NCBI RefSeq assembly: GCF_001279725.1
Contig: NZ_LGDE01000458.1
Span: 1-64,000, forward strand
DNA: 64,000 nucleotides
DNA from: Streptomyces sp. WM4235
Lineage (GTDB): Bacteria > Actinomycetota > Actinomycetes > Streptomycetales > Streptomycetaceae
Reading direction: 5' to 3'
The notes beneath the pieces are model-generated. The model had not been told where the DNA came from, did no database searches, and worked only from the letters and a program-made list of their open reading frames with translations. Shown here piece after piece: positions 31,212 to 40,371 of the stretch; the first letter of the stretch is position 1; every line of letters begins with the position of its first letter. The translations under genes and the position numbers were made by a program.

Positions 31212-32654
31212 GTGCCGAACGCCAATGAAGACAGCCCCAGTGCCCTGAGTCAGGTGCAGAGCCGCGCGGTCAGTGAACTGCTGCGGGTCGCCCCTGTCGC
31301 CGACGAACTCGGCCGCCGATTCCAGGAGGCCGGCTTCCGCCTGGCCCTGGTCGGAGGGTCCGTTCGGGATGCGCTGCTCGGGCGTCTCGGCAACGATCTC
31401 GATTTCACCACCGATGCCCGCCCCGAGGACGTCCTGAAGATCATCAGGCCGTGGGCCGACTCGGTCTGGGACGTGGGCATCGCCTTCGGCACCGTGGGAG
31501 CGCAGAAACTGGGCTTCCAGATCGAGGTGACCACCTACCGCTCGGAGTCGTACGACCGGACCTCGCGCAAGCCCGAGGTTTCCTACGGCGACTCGATCGA
31601 GGAGGATCTGGTCCGCCGGGACTTCACGGTGAACGCCATGGCGGTCGCGCTGCCCGAAAAGGTGTTCGTGGACCCGCACGGCGGCCTGGAGGACCTCCGG
31701 GAGGGCGTTCTGCGCACCCCCGGCACTCCGGAGGATTCCTTCTCGGACGACCCCCTGCGCATGTTGCGTGCGGCCCGGTTCGCGGCGCAGCTCGACTTCG
31801 AGGTCGCTCCTGAGGTCGTGGCGGCGATGAAGGAGATGTCCGAGCGGATCGAGATCGTCTCGGCGGAGCGGGTACAGGGCGAGCTGAACAAGCTGCTGCT
31901 GTCCGCACACCCCCGCAAGGGCCTGGGTCTGCTCGTGGACACCGGGCTGGCGGACCGGGTGCTCCCCGAGCTGCCCGCCCTGCGGCTGGAGAGTGACGAG
32001 CACCACCGTCACAAGGACGTCTACGACCACTCGCTGATCGTGCTGGAACAGGCGATCGACCTGGAGGAGGACGGCCCGGACCTCGTTCTGCGTCTGGCCG
32101 CCCTGCTACACGACATCGGCAAGCCGCGCACCCGCCGGTTCGAGGGCGACGGTCGGGTCTCCTTCCACCACCACGAGGTGGTCGGAGCGAAGATGACCAA
32201 GAAGCGCATGACCGCGCTGAAGTACTCGAACGACATGATCAAGGACGTGTCCCGGCTCGTGGAGCTGCACCTGCGCTTCCACGGTTACGGGGACGGGGAG
32301 TGGACCGACTCGGCCGTGCGGCGCTACGTACGCGATGCCGGTCCCCTGCTGGAGCGGCTGCACAAGCTGACCCGGTCGGACTGCACCACCCGGAACAAGC
32401 GCAAGGCCAACGCGCTCTCCCGCACCTACGACGGTCTGGAGGAGCGCATCGCGCAGCTCCAGGAGCAGGAGCAACTGGACTCGATCCGGCCCGACCTGGA
32501 CGGCAACGAGATCCAGCAGGTGCTGGGTGTCGGTCCCGGGCCGGTGATCGGCAAGGCCTACGCGTTCCTGTTGGAGCTGCGGCTGGAGAACGGACCGATG
32601 GAGCGTGACGCCGCCGTCACGGCTCTCAAGGAGTGGTGGGCCGGCCAGGCCTGA
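31212..32654 (+). CDS. cca: CCA tRNA nucleotidyltransferase
   Basis: This enzyme adds or repairs the 3' CCA of tRNAs, needed here because the tRNA-Ile gene does not encode it. The 480-residue protein has the class II nucleotidyltransferase core with LVGGSVRDALLG and the catalytic metal motif DLDFTTDA, the RRDFTVNAMA motif, ERVQGEL, and a C-terminal HD-type domain (DHSLIVLEQAI, LLHDIGKPRTR). The GTG at 31212 has no Shine-Dalgarno. A -10-like TACCCT (31198-31203) ends 8 bp upstream, so the transcript may be leaderless. It is divergent from the DUF6049 gene and convergent with an MFS gene. Confidence 0.94.
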   Translation: MPNANEDSPSALSQVQSRAVSELLRVAPVADELGRRFQEAGFRLALVGGSVRDALLGRLGNDLDFTTDARPEDVLKIIRPWADSVWDVGIAFGTVGAQKLGFQIEVTTYRSESYDRTSRKPEVSYGDSIEEDLVRRDFTVNAMAVALPEKVFVDPHGGLEDLREGVLRTPGTPEDSFSDDPLRMLRAARFAAQLDFEVAPEVVAAMKEMSERIEIVSAERVQGELNKLLLSAHPRKGLGLLVDTGLADRVLPELPALRLESDEHHRHKDVYDHSLIVLEQAIDLEEDGPDLVLRLAALLHDIGKPRTRRFEGDGRVSFHHHEVVGAKMTKKRMTALKYSNDMIKDVSRLVELHLRFHGYGDGEWTDSAVRRYVRDAGPLLERLHKLTRSDCTTRNKRKANALSRTYDGLEERIAQLQEQEQLDSIRPDLDGNEIQQVLGVGPGPVIGKAYAFLLELRLENGPMERDAAVTALKEWWAGQA

Positions 32655-32660
32655 GGCGTC

Positions 32661-32700
32661 CGGGGCGGTCGATGTTTCACGTGAAACATCGACCGCCCCG
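32661..32700. terminator. Perfect 40-bp palindrome: terminator built around parS
   Basis: Positions 32661-32680 are the exact reverse complement of 32681-32700, with no mismatch and no spacer. The outer arms are CGGGGCGGTCGAT and the centre is parS site 6. It sits 6 bp past the cca stop and between convergent genes, so as RNA it could act as a bidirectional terminator hairpin. Confidence 0.7.
32674..32687. other. parS: parS site 6 (centre of the 40-bp palindrome)
   Basis: Perfect GTTTCACGTGAAAC at the exact centre of the 32661-32700 palindrome, between cca and the MFS gene. Confidence 0.95.
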
Positions 32701-32717
32701 ACCCATCGCCCCCTGAT

Positions 32718-32731
32718 GTTTCACGTGAAAC
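32718..32731. other. parS: parS site 7 (over the MFS stop codon)
   Basis: Perfect GTTTCACGTGAAAC, 30 bp from site 6. Read on the minus strand in the MFS frame it encodes F-T-stop, so the TGA stop of that gene lies inside parS. Confidence 0.95.
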
Positions 32732-33989
32732 GTCGCTCCTGGCGTCGCAGCAGCGCCGCGGTGAGCCCGTAGAGGAGAGCCACGCTCAGGATCAGGGTGA
32801 CGGACTGCCCGTCTGCGGGAAGCATGAGCGAGGCCACGGCGGCCGCGCCGACGAAAGCGACGTTGAAGAGCACGTCGTAGACGGAGAACACCCGACCGCG
32901 GAACTCGTCGTCCACCTGGGACTGGATCACGGTGTCGGTGGAGATCTTGGCGCCCTGGGTGGCGAGCCCCAGGACGAAGGCCGCGACGAGCATCGGTCCG
33001 ACGGCGAAGAACAGGCCGAGTGCCGGGACGAGCAGCGCCGCCGTCGCGGCGCAGGCGGTGATCCAGCCCAGGTTGCCCAGACGCTCGACGATCCACGGCG
33101 TGACGATGGCGGCCGCGAAGAACCCGGCGCCGGAGACCCCGATCGCGATTCCCAGGAGGGCCAGCCCGTCGGACTCGTTGTCCGACCAGGAGTAGCGGCA
33201 GAGCATGAGCAGCATCACCAGGAGTGCGCCGTAGCAGAAGCGCATCATGGTCATCGCGGTGAGTGCCAGGCGTGCGTCCCGGCGGTCGGCGAGATGACGC
33301 AGGCCTTCGGCCATGCCCCGCACCGTGAGGGCCACCCCCTCGGCGATGGACGGGTGGACCCGCCCGGGAGGCTGGTCGGGGCCGAGGAGATCGACGGCCA
33401 GCCGCAGGGAGACGAGCGCGGCGCAGAGGTAGAACGCGGCGCCGAGGAGCACCACGAGGGCGTTCGACTCGACGGCCAGCAGCCGTACGAGGAAGGCCAG
33501 GCCGCCGCCGGCGGTCGCCGCGAGGGTTCCGGCGGTGGGCGAGAGGGCGTTCGCGGTGACCAGTTGGTGGGGGCCGACGACCCGTGGCAGGGAGGCGGCG
33601 AGTCCGGCCAGGACGAAGCGGTTGACGGCGGTGACCGACAGCGCCGAGGCGTAGAACAGCCAGTCGGGGACGTGCGCGACGATCAGCACGCCGGTGACGC
33701 AGGCGAGGAAGGCCCGCAGCAGGTTGCCGTAGAGGAAGACCTGACGTCGCCGCCAACGGTCCAGCAGCACCCCGGCGAAGGGGCCGATCACCGAGTAGGG
33801 CAGCAGAAGCACGGCCATGGCCGAGGCGATGGCCGCGGGCGAGGTCTGCTTCTCCGGGGAGAACACCACGTAGGTGGCGAGTGCGACCTGGTACACCCCG
33901 TCCGCGGCCTGGGAGAAGAGCCGTACGGCGAGCAGGTTGCGGAAATTCCTCAGGCGCAGGAGTACGCGCAGATCACGTACGACGGGCAT
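32721..33989 (-). CDS. MFS transporter
   Basis: The 422-residue protein starts MPVVRDLRVLLRLRNFRNLL and has about 12 membrane segments in two bundles of six. The MFS motif-A-like loop is GVLLDRWRRRQVFLYGN after the second segment. The substrate cannot be told from sequence; close relatives are called drug/efflux transporters. Its start at 33989 is next to the ino1 terminator, and its last codons and stop are formed by a parS site. It converges with cca. Confidence 0.85.
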   Translation of the reverse strand: MPVVRDLRVLLRLRNFRNLLAVRLFSQAADGVYQVALATYVVFSPEKQTSPAAIASAMAVLLLPYSVIGPFAGVLLDRWRRRQVFLYGNLLRAFLACVTGVLIVAHVPDWLFYASALSVTAVNRFVLAGLAASLPRVVGPHQLVTANALSPTAGTLAATAGGGLAFLVRLLAVESNALVVLLGAAFYLCAALVSLRLAVDLLGPDQPPGRVHPSIAEGVALTVRGMAEGLRHLADRRDARLALTAMTMMRFCYGALLVMLLMLCRYSWSDNESDGLALLGIAIGVSGAGFFAAAIVTPWIVERLGNLGWITACAATAALLVPALGLFFAVGPMLVAAFVLGLATQGAKISTDTVIQSQVDDEFRGRVFSVYDVLFNVAFVGAAAVASLMLPADGQSVTLILSVALLYGLTAALLRRQERRFT

Positions 33990-34007
33990 GAGGGAAAGGG
34001 TCACATA

Positions 34008-34048
34008 CACCGAGGGTCCCCGGGCACATTGCCCGGGGACCCTCGGTG
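34008..34048. terminator. Strong terminator after ino1
   Basis: A perfect 18-bp stem (CACCGAGGGTCCCCGGGC, 34008-34025, with 34031-34048) has a 5-nt loop. It lies about 75 bp past the ino1 stop and insulates the MFS gene. Confidence 0.8.
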
Positions 34049-34123
34049 GAAGAGCAGCCGAAGACCAGGTGTCCGGAAGGACCTTGGTGCTTCGCTTCGC
34101 GTCGCGCGGACGCGGCGAGCGGT

Positions 34124-35206
34124 TTAGCGCTCGACCTCGCCCTTGATGAACTTCTCGACGTTCGCGTAGGCCTCGTCGTCGAAGTACTGCACCGGCGGGG
34201 ACTTCATGAAGTAGCTCGAAGCCGACAGGATCGGGCCACCGATGCCCCGGTCCTTGGCGATCTTCGCCGCGCGCAGGGCGTCGATGATGACACCGGCGGA
34301 GTTCGGGGAGTCCCACACCTCGAGCTTGTACTCGAGGTTCAGCGGAACATCGCCGAAGGCGCGGCCTTCGAGGCGGACGTAGGCCCACTTGCGGTCGTCG
34401 AGCCAGGCGACGTAGTCGGACGGGCCGATGTGGACGTTGTTCTCGCCCAGGTCGCGGTCCGGGATCTGCGAGGTGACGGCCTGCGTCTTCGAGATCTTCT
34501 TCGATTCGAGGCGGTCACGCTCCAGCATGTTCTTGAAGTCCATGTTGCCGCCGACGTTGAGCTGCATGGTGCGCTCAAGACGGACACCGCGGTCCTCGAA
34601 CAGCTTCGCCATCACGCGGTGCGTGATGGTCGCGCCGACCTGCGACTTGATGTCGTCGCCGACGATCGGGACGCCGGCCTCGGTGAACTTGTCCGCCCAC
34701 TCCTTGGTGCCGGCGATGAAGACCGGAAGGGCGTTGACGAAGGCGACCTTCGCGTCGATGGCGCACTGCGCGTAGAACTTCGCCGCCGCCTCGGAGCCGA
34801 CGGGGAGGTAGCAGATCAGGACGTCGACCTCGCGGTCCTTGAGGACCTGGACCACGTCGACCGGAGTCTCGGCGGACTCCTCGATCGTCATGCGGTAGTA
34901 CTTGCCCAGGCCGTCCAGGGTGTGGCCGCGCTGCACGGTCACGCCCGCGTTCGGGACGTCGCAGATCTTGATGGTGTTGTTCTCGCTGGCGCCGATGGCG
35001 TCCGAGAGGTCGAGGCCGACCTTCTTCGCGTCGACGTCGAACGCGGCGACGAACTCGATGTCACGCACGTGGTAGTCGCCGAACTGGACGTGCATCAGAC
35101 CGGGGACCTTGGCCGCCGGGTCGGCGTCCTTGTAGTACTCGACGCCCTGCACCAGCGAGGCGGCGCAGTTGCCTACGCCGACGATGGCTACGCGAACCGA
35201 ACCCAT
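34124..35206 (-). CDS. ino1: Inositol-3-phosphate synthase
   Basis: This NAD-dependent enzyme makes 1L-myo-inositol 1-phosphate from glucose 6-phosphate, the first step toward phosphatidylinositol and mycothiol in actinobacteria. The 360-residue protein starts with the Rossmann motif [13 protein letters not shown]. It has ICDVPNAG, the mid-domain [11 protein letters not shown] and [12 protein letters not shown], the hallmark of this family. AGGGAG precedes the ATG. It lies 49 bp downstream of a PadR-family regulator gene and is probably in its operon, controlled by the palindrome upstream of padR. Confidence 0.95.
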   Translation of the reverse strand: MGSVRVAIVGVGNCAASLVQGVEYYKDADPAAKVPGLMHVQFGDYHVRDIEFVAAFDVDAKKVGLDLSDAIGASENNTIKICDVPNAGVTVQRGHTLDGLGKYYRMTIEESAETPVDVVQVLKDREVDVLICYLPVGSEAAAKFYAQCAIDAKVAFVNALPVFIAGTKEWADKFTEAGVPIVGDDIKSQVGATITHRVMAKLFEDRGVRLERTMQLNVGGNMDFKNMLERDRLESKKISKTQAVTSQIPDRDLGENNVHIGPSDYVAWLDDRKWAYVRLEGRAFGDVPLNLEYKLEVWDSPNSAGVIIDALRAAKIAKDRGIGGPILSASSYFMKSPPVQYFDDEAYANVEKFIKGEVER

Positions 35207-35255
35207 TCCGGTTGCTCCCTGTTTGTTCTCGGACGAGGCCTGCGAGATGCAGGCC

Positions 35256-35858
35256 TCATTTTGCAGTTTCGTCGGACGGACCGGGTCGTCTCTGATCCCG
35301 TCCCGCCCGCTCGCTCTCGATGAGCTCGTTCAGCCAGCGCACTTCGCGCTCCACGGATTCCATGCCGTGGCGCTGCAGCTCAAGCGTGTAGTCGTCGAGC
35401 CGCTCCCGCGTACGGACGAGCGAGGCGCGCATCTTCTCCAGACGCTCTTCCAGCCGGCTGCGGCGACCCTCCAGCACCCGCATGCGCACTTCTCGTTCGG
35501 TTTGACCGAAGAAGGCGAAACGGGCGGCGAAGGACTCGTCCTCCCAGGTGTCCGGGCCGGTGTGGGAGAGGAGCTCTTCGAAGTGCTCCTTACCTGCTGC
35601 CGTCAACCGGTAGACGATCTTGGCGCGGCGCCCTGCGAGTGAAGCGGCGAGAGCGTCTTCCGGGGCGTTGCCCGGTTCTTCGATCAACCAGCCGTTGGCG
35701 ACGAGCGTCTTGAGGCAGGGGTACAGGGTTCCGTAGCTGAACGCCCTGAACACCCCCAGCGAGGTGTTGAGCCGCTTGCGGAGCTCGTAGCCGTGCATGG
35801 GGGATTCGCGAAGCAGGCCGAGGACGGCGAATTCGAGGATGCCTGAGCGCCTGCTCAT
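35256..35858 (-). CDS. PadR family transcriptional regulator
   Basis: The 200-residue protein starts with a PadR winged helix: [20 protein letters not shown], then [18 protein letters not shown] and the wing [11 protein letters not shown]. The C-terminal part is a long helix rich in Arg, Glu and Leu (about 115-190) used for dimerisation. PadR proteins are usually repressors. It is the first gene before ino1 (49-bp gap), and a palindrome of the PadR ATGT/ACAT type lies 39 bp upstream of its start, so it probably controls itself and ino1. GAGGAGAGG precedes the ATG. Confidence 0.9.
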   Translation of the reverse strand: MSRRSGILEFAVLGLLRESPMHGYELRKRLNTSLGVFRAFSYGTLYPCLKTLVANGWLIEEPGNAPEDALAASLAGRRAKIVYRLTAAGKEHFEELLSHTGPDTWEDESFAARFAFFGQTEREVRMRVLEGRRSRLEERLEKMRASLVRTRERLDDYTLELQRHGMESVEREVRWLNELIESERAGRDQRRPGPSDETAK

Positions 35859-35897
35859 CCGCCTGCCTCTCCTCTGCCCCTGAGTTTATGTCGAGCT

Positions 35898-35918
35898 GAT
35901 GTATCGACTCGATACATC
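35898..35918. promoter_or_regulatory. Probable PadR operator
   Basis: GATGTATCGA (35898-35907) and TCGATACATC (35909-35918) form a perfect 21-bp palindrome around a single C. The core ATGTAT...ATACAT matches the ATGT/ACAT pattern of characterised PadR operators. It is 39 bp upstream of the padR start. Confidence 0.7.
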
Positions 35919-36130
35919 CAGACGATAGAACGGGCGGCCTCCGGCGACAAGGGGTGACGTGGTGACCGGCGTCACATCACTAATTCGACGTACGCAAGTT
36001 GCCTGATTTGGGGTGAACTTCGGCACTGATTGGGTTTTGACCGTGCGTAGTCTGTGCGGCATGACACCGGGGGGAACCGGAATGCACCGCCGCTGCCAGG
36101 CCACTCGCCTGCCCGAGGAGTAGTCGTTCG

Positions 36131-38812
36131 ATGAGCGAGCATCGCCGTAAACCGCCGCAGCAAGCCCAGGGCGGCGGCCGCGCCGCGTCCCGCCGGCCCG
36201 CGCCGCAGCGCTCTGGCCGCGGCGCCGGGGCGGGGCATGACGCCCGCGCGGCGTCTCCCAGTGCTTCGTACGGAGAGCAGTCCCCCTCCGGCGGTCGGGT
36301 CGAGTCCCGAAGAGCCGCCCAGAGAGGTTCGGCCGGTCGGGGTCGAGACGGGGCCCAGTCGGGCAGATCCGGAACCGGAGCGAGCCGCCCGAACCGCCGG
36401 CTCGTCAACTACCCCCGCTCCGACAGGGACGGGTGGAAACGGTTCGTTCCGTCCTGGAAGCTCGTGAGCGGCACCACGCTGGGCTTCTTCGCGGTGATCA
36501 TCGCGGGTGCCGGCATCGGTATCGCCATGGTGAGCACGCCCGACGCCAACAAGGCGGCCCAGGCGCAGAACAACGTCTTCTACTGGGCCGACGGCAGTCA
36601 GATGGTCGCGACCGGTGGTTCCATGAACCGCCAGATCGTGCAGATCGACGAGATCCCGCTCTCGATGCGCAACGCGGTCATCGCCGCGGAGAACGAGTCC
36701 TTCGAGACGGACAAGGGCGTCGACCCGATGGGCATCGCCCGTGCCGTGGTGAACATGGCCAAGGGCGGCTCCACCCAGGGTGGCTCGACGATCACGCAGC
36801 AGTACGTGAAGAACAACTTCCTGGACTCCGAGCAGACGCTCAAGCGCAAGGTGACCGAGCTCTTCATCTCGATAAGGCTCGGTCTCACCGCGCCGAAGGA
36901 CGAGGTGCTCGCCGGTTACCTCAACACCGCCTACTACGGCCGCGACGCCTACGGCATCCAGGCCGCCTCACGCGCCTACTTCGGCAAGGACTGCAAGAAC
37001 CTGACCCCCTCGGAGAGCGCCTTCCTGGCGTCCGTGCTCAAGGGGCCGAACCTGTACAACCCCGACGGCGGCCTCGGCACGGCGGCCACCCCCGAGCTGA
37101 ACGAGCAGCGGGCCCGTCAGCGCTGGGCCTGGGTGCTCGACCGCGAGGTCGTGGTCGGTCGGATGGACCAGGCCGAGCGCGCCAAGTACACGGAGTTCCC
37201 CGCACGCGTCGAGTCGGAGCAGGCGCGCGGGCTGTCGGGCCAGACCGGCTACCTGGTCGAGACGGCCAAGCAGTACATGATGAGGAAGCTGCACATCAGC
37301 GCGGACAAGATGGCGCTGGGCGGCTACCAGATCCGCACCACCTTCGACAAGGCGAGGGTCGAAGCCCTGTCCAAGGCCGTCGACGCGACCCGCAAGGACT
37401 TCCTCGACGAGAAGCGCCGGCCCGACACCGACACCCACGTCCAGTTCGGCGCCGCGTCGGTGGACCCGAAGTCCGGGGCGATCGTGGCCCTGTACGGCGG
37501 GCCCGGCATGGACAAGAAGCACTTCACCAACAACGCCGACACCCAGGGCGTCCCGGTCGGCTCGACGTGGAAGCCGTACGTGCTGGCGGCCGCGATGGAG
37601 TACGGCACCCAGAACTCCGACGGCGAGGGGATCTCGGTCGACAGCAAGTACATGGCCGACGACCTCACGGTGATCACCAACCGTGCGGGCAAGCCCCTGC
37701 TCGGCAAGAACCGTCAGCCGTTCAGGCAGAAGAACGAGAGCACCACGCCCTACGGGTACGTGACCCTCAACAAGGCGATGGAAAGCTCCATCAACGTCCC
37801 GTTCGCCCAGCTCGTCTTCGACGTCGGCCACGACAAGGTCCGCGAGGTGGCCAAGTCCACCGGCATCCTCGAAGACTCGATGGACCCGAACGACAACGCC
37901 TCGTTCGCGCTGGGAACCTCGACCCCGAGCGCGATCCGGATGGCCGACTCGTACGCCACCTTCGCCGCCTCGGGCACGCATCACGAGCCGTTCTCCGTGA
38001 CCAGTGTGAAGAAGGACGGGGTGGAGCTGCCCGGCTTCGAGGCTCCCAAGCCGCAGCGGGCCATGGACAACGCCATCGCGGACAACATCACCAAGGTCCT
38101 GGAGAACGTCGTCCAGAACGGCACCGCGATCAAGGCCAAGAAGCTGGAGCGGCCCGCCGCGGGCAAGACCGGTACCACCGACAAGAACAAGTCGGCCTGG
38201 TTCGTCGGCTACACCCCGGAACTGTCCACGGCCGTCACCCTGTTCCGCAGCGACCCCAACGCCAAGGGGCAGTCGCTGCAGTCCATGAACGGTGTCGGAG
38301 GCATCGACTCCATCCACGGTGGTGACATCCCGACCGTGATCTGGACCGAGTACATGCGCGAGGCCCTCAAGGGGGCGCCGATCAAGGAGTTCCCGGAGCC
38401 GGACGAGATCGGCGTGATCGCCCACGCCTCCGGCGCGCCGAGCCCCACGCCTTCGGCGCCCTCGGTACCGCCCTCCCCCTCGCCCTCGCCCTCCTCCCCG
38501 TCGAGCTCCCCGCCGAAGGTGTCCCCGTCCCCCTCCAAGACCGAGGACAAGCCGAAGTGCCGGCCCTGGCAGGTGTGTGAGAAGGACCCCGACGGCGGTA
38601 CCACCAGCGGCAACGACGTCGGTGGCCTGATCGGCGGCGGCAACGGCGGCAACGGTGGGAACGGAGCCAACGGCGGCGGCAACGGAGGTGACGCGGGAGC
38701 CGGCGGCGCGGCCGACGGCGGGGCGGGCGGAGACCCGTCACCGCCCACCTCGGGTAAACCGGGCCGCCCGGGAGGCGGCAGCTGGGGCACCACCGCCGGT
38801 GTCGGCGGCTGA
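36131..38812 (+). CDS. Class A penicillin-binding protein (transglycosylase/transpeptidase)
   Basis: This bifunctional enzyme polymerises and cross-links peptidoglycan. The 893-residue protein has a basic disordered cytoplasmic N-terminus (about 1-112), a membrane anchor (TTLGFFAVIIAGAGIGIAMV), a GT51 domain with catalytic Glu187 in AAENESF and the motif GGSTITQQYVKNNFL, and a transpeptidase domain with S478-T-W-K481, S553-I-N555 and K679-T-G681. The last 140 residues are a Pro/Ser-rich stretch followed by a Gly/Asn repeat tail. All catalytic motifs are intact. GAGGAG precedes the ATG. A strong terminator follows. It lies in an envelope-gene neighbourhood with murJ and femX. Confidence 0.95.
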   Translation: MSEHRRKPPQQAQGGGRAASRRPAPQRSGRGAGAGHDARAASPSASYGEQSPSGGRVESRRAAQRGSAGRGRDGAQSGRSGTGASRPNRRLVNYPRSDRDGWKRFVPSWKLVSGTTLGFFAVIIAGAGIGIAMVSTPDANKAAQAQNNVFYWADGSQMVATGGSMNRQIVQIDEIPLSMRNAVIAAENESFETDKGVDPMGIARAVVNMAKGGSTQGGSTITQQYVKNNFLDSEQTLKRKVTELFISIRLGLTAPKDEVLAGYLNTAYYGRDAYGIQAASRAYFGKDCKNLTPSESAFLASVLKGPNLYNPDGGLGTAATPELNEQRARQRWAWVLDREVVVGRMDQAERAKYTEFPARVESEQARGLSGQTGYLVETAKQYMMRKLHISADKMALGGYQIRTTFDKARVEALSKAVDATRKDFLDEKRRPDTDTHVQFGAASVDPKSGAIVALYGGPGMDKKHFTNNADTQGVPVGSTWKPYVLAAAMEYGTQNSDGEGISVDSKYMADDLTVITNRAGKPLLGKNRQPFRQKNESTTPYGYVTLNKAMESSINVPFAQLVFDVGHDKVREVAKSTGILEDSMDPNDNASFALGTSTPSAIRMADSYATFAASGTHHEPFSVTSVKKDGVELPGFEAPKPQRAMDNAIADNITKVLENVVQNGTAIKAKKLERPAAGKTGTTDKNKSAWFVGYTPELSTAVTLFRSDPNAKGQSLQSMNGVGGIDSIHGGDIPTVIWTEYMREALKGAPIKEFPEPDEIGVIAHASGAPSPTPSAPSVPPSPSPSPSSPSSSPPKVSPSPSKTEDKPKCRPWQVCEKDPDGGTTSGNDVGGLIGGGNGGNGGNGANGGGNGGDAGAGGAADGGAGGDPSPPTSGKPGRPGGGSWGTTAGVGG

Positions 38813-38832
38813 CCGGTCCGCCACCACCACCT

Positions 38833-38869
38833 GACGAGGGTCGCCGCACACCGTGCGGCGGCCCTCGTC
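38833..38869. terminator. Terminator after the PBP gene
   Basis: GACGAGGGTCGCCGCAC (38833-38849) pairs with 38853-38869 (one G-T pair) around a 3-nt loop, 21 bp past the PBP stop. Confidence 0.75.
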
Positions 38870-38900
38870 CGTGCCCGGCCCGGTACGGCAGGATGAGCGC

Positions 38901-40361
38901 ATGACGAAGGTGCACGAGGACCGGCCCGTACTGCCCACCCAGCAGGACGAGGTCGCCGCGGCCGGCAGCGAGCTCATCGGCGGCCCGCTGGGTCGCCATG
39001 CCCGGCTGGGCGGCCACTGGCTGACCCCGGTGCGGGTGGTGGTCCTCGTGGCCCTCGGGATGTTCGCGTTGGGTATGGCGCAGAAACTGCCCTGCTACGA
39101 CTGGGCGTGGTTCCGGGGGGCCGGCTCGCAGTACACGCACGCCTGCTACTCCGACATCCCGCACCTGTACGTCGTACGCGGCTTCGCCGACGGTCTCGTC
39201 CCCTACTGGGACCGGCTCACCGGCGACATGGAGTACCTCGAGTACCCGGTGCTGACCGGGCTCTTCATGCAGGTGGCCTCCTGGCTGACGCCCGGCAGCG
39301 GCTCCATGCAGCATCGCGAACAGATGTACTGGATGGTCAACGCGGGCATGCTGATGGCGTGCGCCGCGATCATCGCCGTGTGTGTCGCCCGCACCCACCG
39401 CCGCCGGCCGTGGGACGCGCTGCTGCTGGCCCTCGCGCCCGCCTTCGCGCTCACGGCGACGATCAACTGGGACCTGCTCGCCCTCGCCCTGACCGCCGTC
39501 GCGATGCTCCTGTGGTCCCGCGGGCGGACGGTGCTCTTCGGTGTCTTCATCGGTCTGGCCACCGCGGCCAAGCTCTACCCGGTGCTGCTGCTCGGGGTGC
39601 TCTTCGTGCTCTGCCTGCGTGCCGGGAAATGGCGCGCGTTCGCCGGTGCCCTCCTCGGCACGGTCGGTGCCTGGCTCGTGGTGAACCTGCCCGTCATGAT
39701 CTTCGCATGGGACGGGTGGACGAAGTTCTACACGTTCAGCCAGGAACGGCCCATCGACTTCGGCTCGGTCTGGCTGCTGATCTCCCAGCGCTCCGGGAAC
39801 CCCCTGGAGGACGCGAACACCTACGCCACGGGCTTGACCCTGCTGCTCTGCGGAGGGATCGCGCTCCTCACCCTGACGGCCCCCCGACGCCCCCGCTTCG
39901 CCCAGCTGGCGTTCCTCGTCGTCGCCGCCTTCATCCTGGCCAACAAGGTCTACTCGCCGCAGTACGTGCTGTGGCTCGTCCCGCTCGCCGCCCTGGCCCG
40001 GCCGCGCTGGCGCGACTTCCTCATCTGGCAGGCCGGCGAGGTCGTGTACTTCCTCGGGATCTGGTTCTACCTCGCCTACACCTCCAGCGGAGACAAGCAC
40101 CAGGGCCTGCCCGTGGAGGGCTATCAGGTGGCGATCACCGCCCACCTGCTGGCGACCCTCTACCTCTGCGCCGTGGTCGTACGGGACATCCTGCTGCCCG
40201 AGCGCGACGTCGTGCGCCGCGACGGATCGGACGACCCCTCCGGGGGCGTCCTGGACCGGGCCGAGGACGTGTTCGTGCTGTCGGACGCGGCGAGGGCGCC
40301 GCACAAGGCGACGCCCTCTGAGGGACGGCGGGTCGACTGGGGTCAGGACCCCGGTCGCTGA
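38901..40361 (+). CDS. GT87/DUF2029-type integral membrane glycosyltransferase
   Basis: The 486-residue protein has a short polar N-terminus and about 9-11 membrane segments (for example VRVVVLVALGMFALGMAQKL, ALTAVAMLLWSRGRTVLF, RAFAGALLGTVGAWLVVNLPVM). The first extracytoplasmic loop contains the acidic motif PCYDWAWFRGAG, and NWDLLALAL occurs later. This is the layout of GT-C enzymes of the GT87 (polyprenyl-phosphomannose-dependent mannosyltransferase) family. The likely role is extracytoplasmic transfer of a sugar to a cell-envelope glycan; donor and acceptor are unknown. The ATG at 38901 lacks a clear ribosome-binding site. It converges with the alanine-racemase-like gene 10 bp away. Confidence 0.8.
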   Translation: MTKVHEDRPVLPTQQDEVAAAGSELIGGPLGRHARLGGHWLTPVRVVVLVALGMFALGMAQKLPCYDWAWFRGAGSQYTHACYSDIPHLYVVRGFADGLVPYWDRLTGDMEYLEYPVLTGLFMQVASWLTPGSGSMQHREQMYWMVNAGMLMACAAIIAVCVARTHRRRPWDALLLALAPAFALTATINWDLLALALTAVAMLLWSRGRTVLFGVFIGLATAAKLYPVLLLGVLFVLCLRAGKWRAFAGALLGTVGAWLVVNLPVMIFAWDGWTKFYTFSQERPIDFGSVWLLISQRSGNPLEDANTYATGLTLLLCGGIALLTLTAPRRPRFAQLAFLVVAAFILANKVYSPQYVLWLVPLAALARPRWRDFLIWQAGEVVYFLGIWFYLAYTSSGDKHQGLPVEGYQVAITAHLLATLYLCAVVVRDILLPERDVVRRDGSDDPSGGVLDRAEDVFVLSDAARAPHKATPSEGRRVDWGQDPGR

Positions 40362-40371
40362 CCGGAACGGA

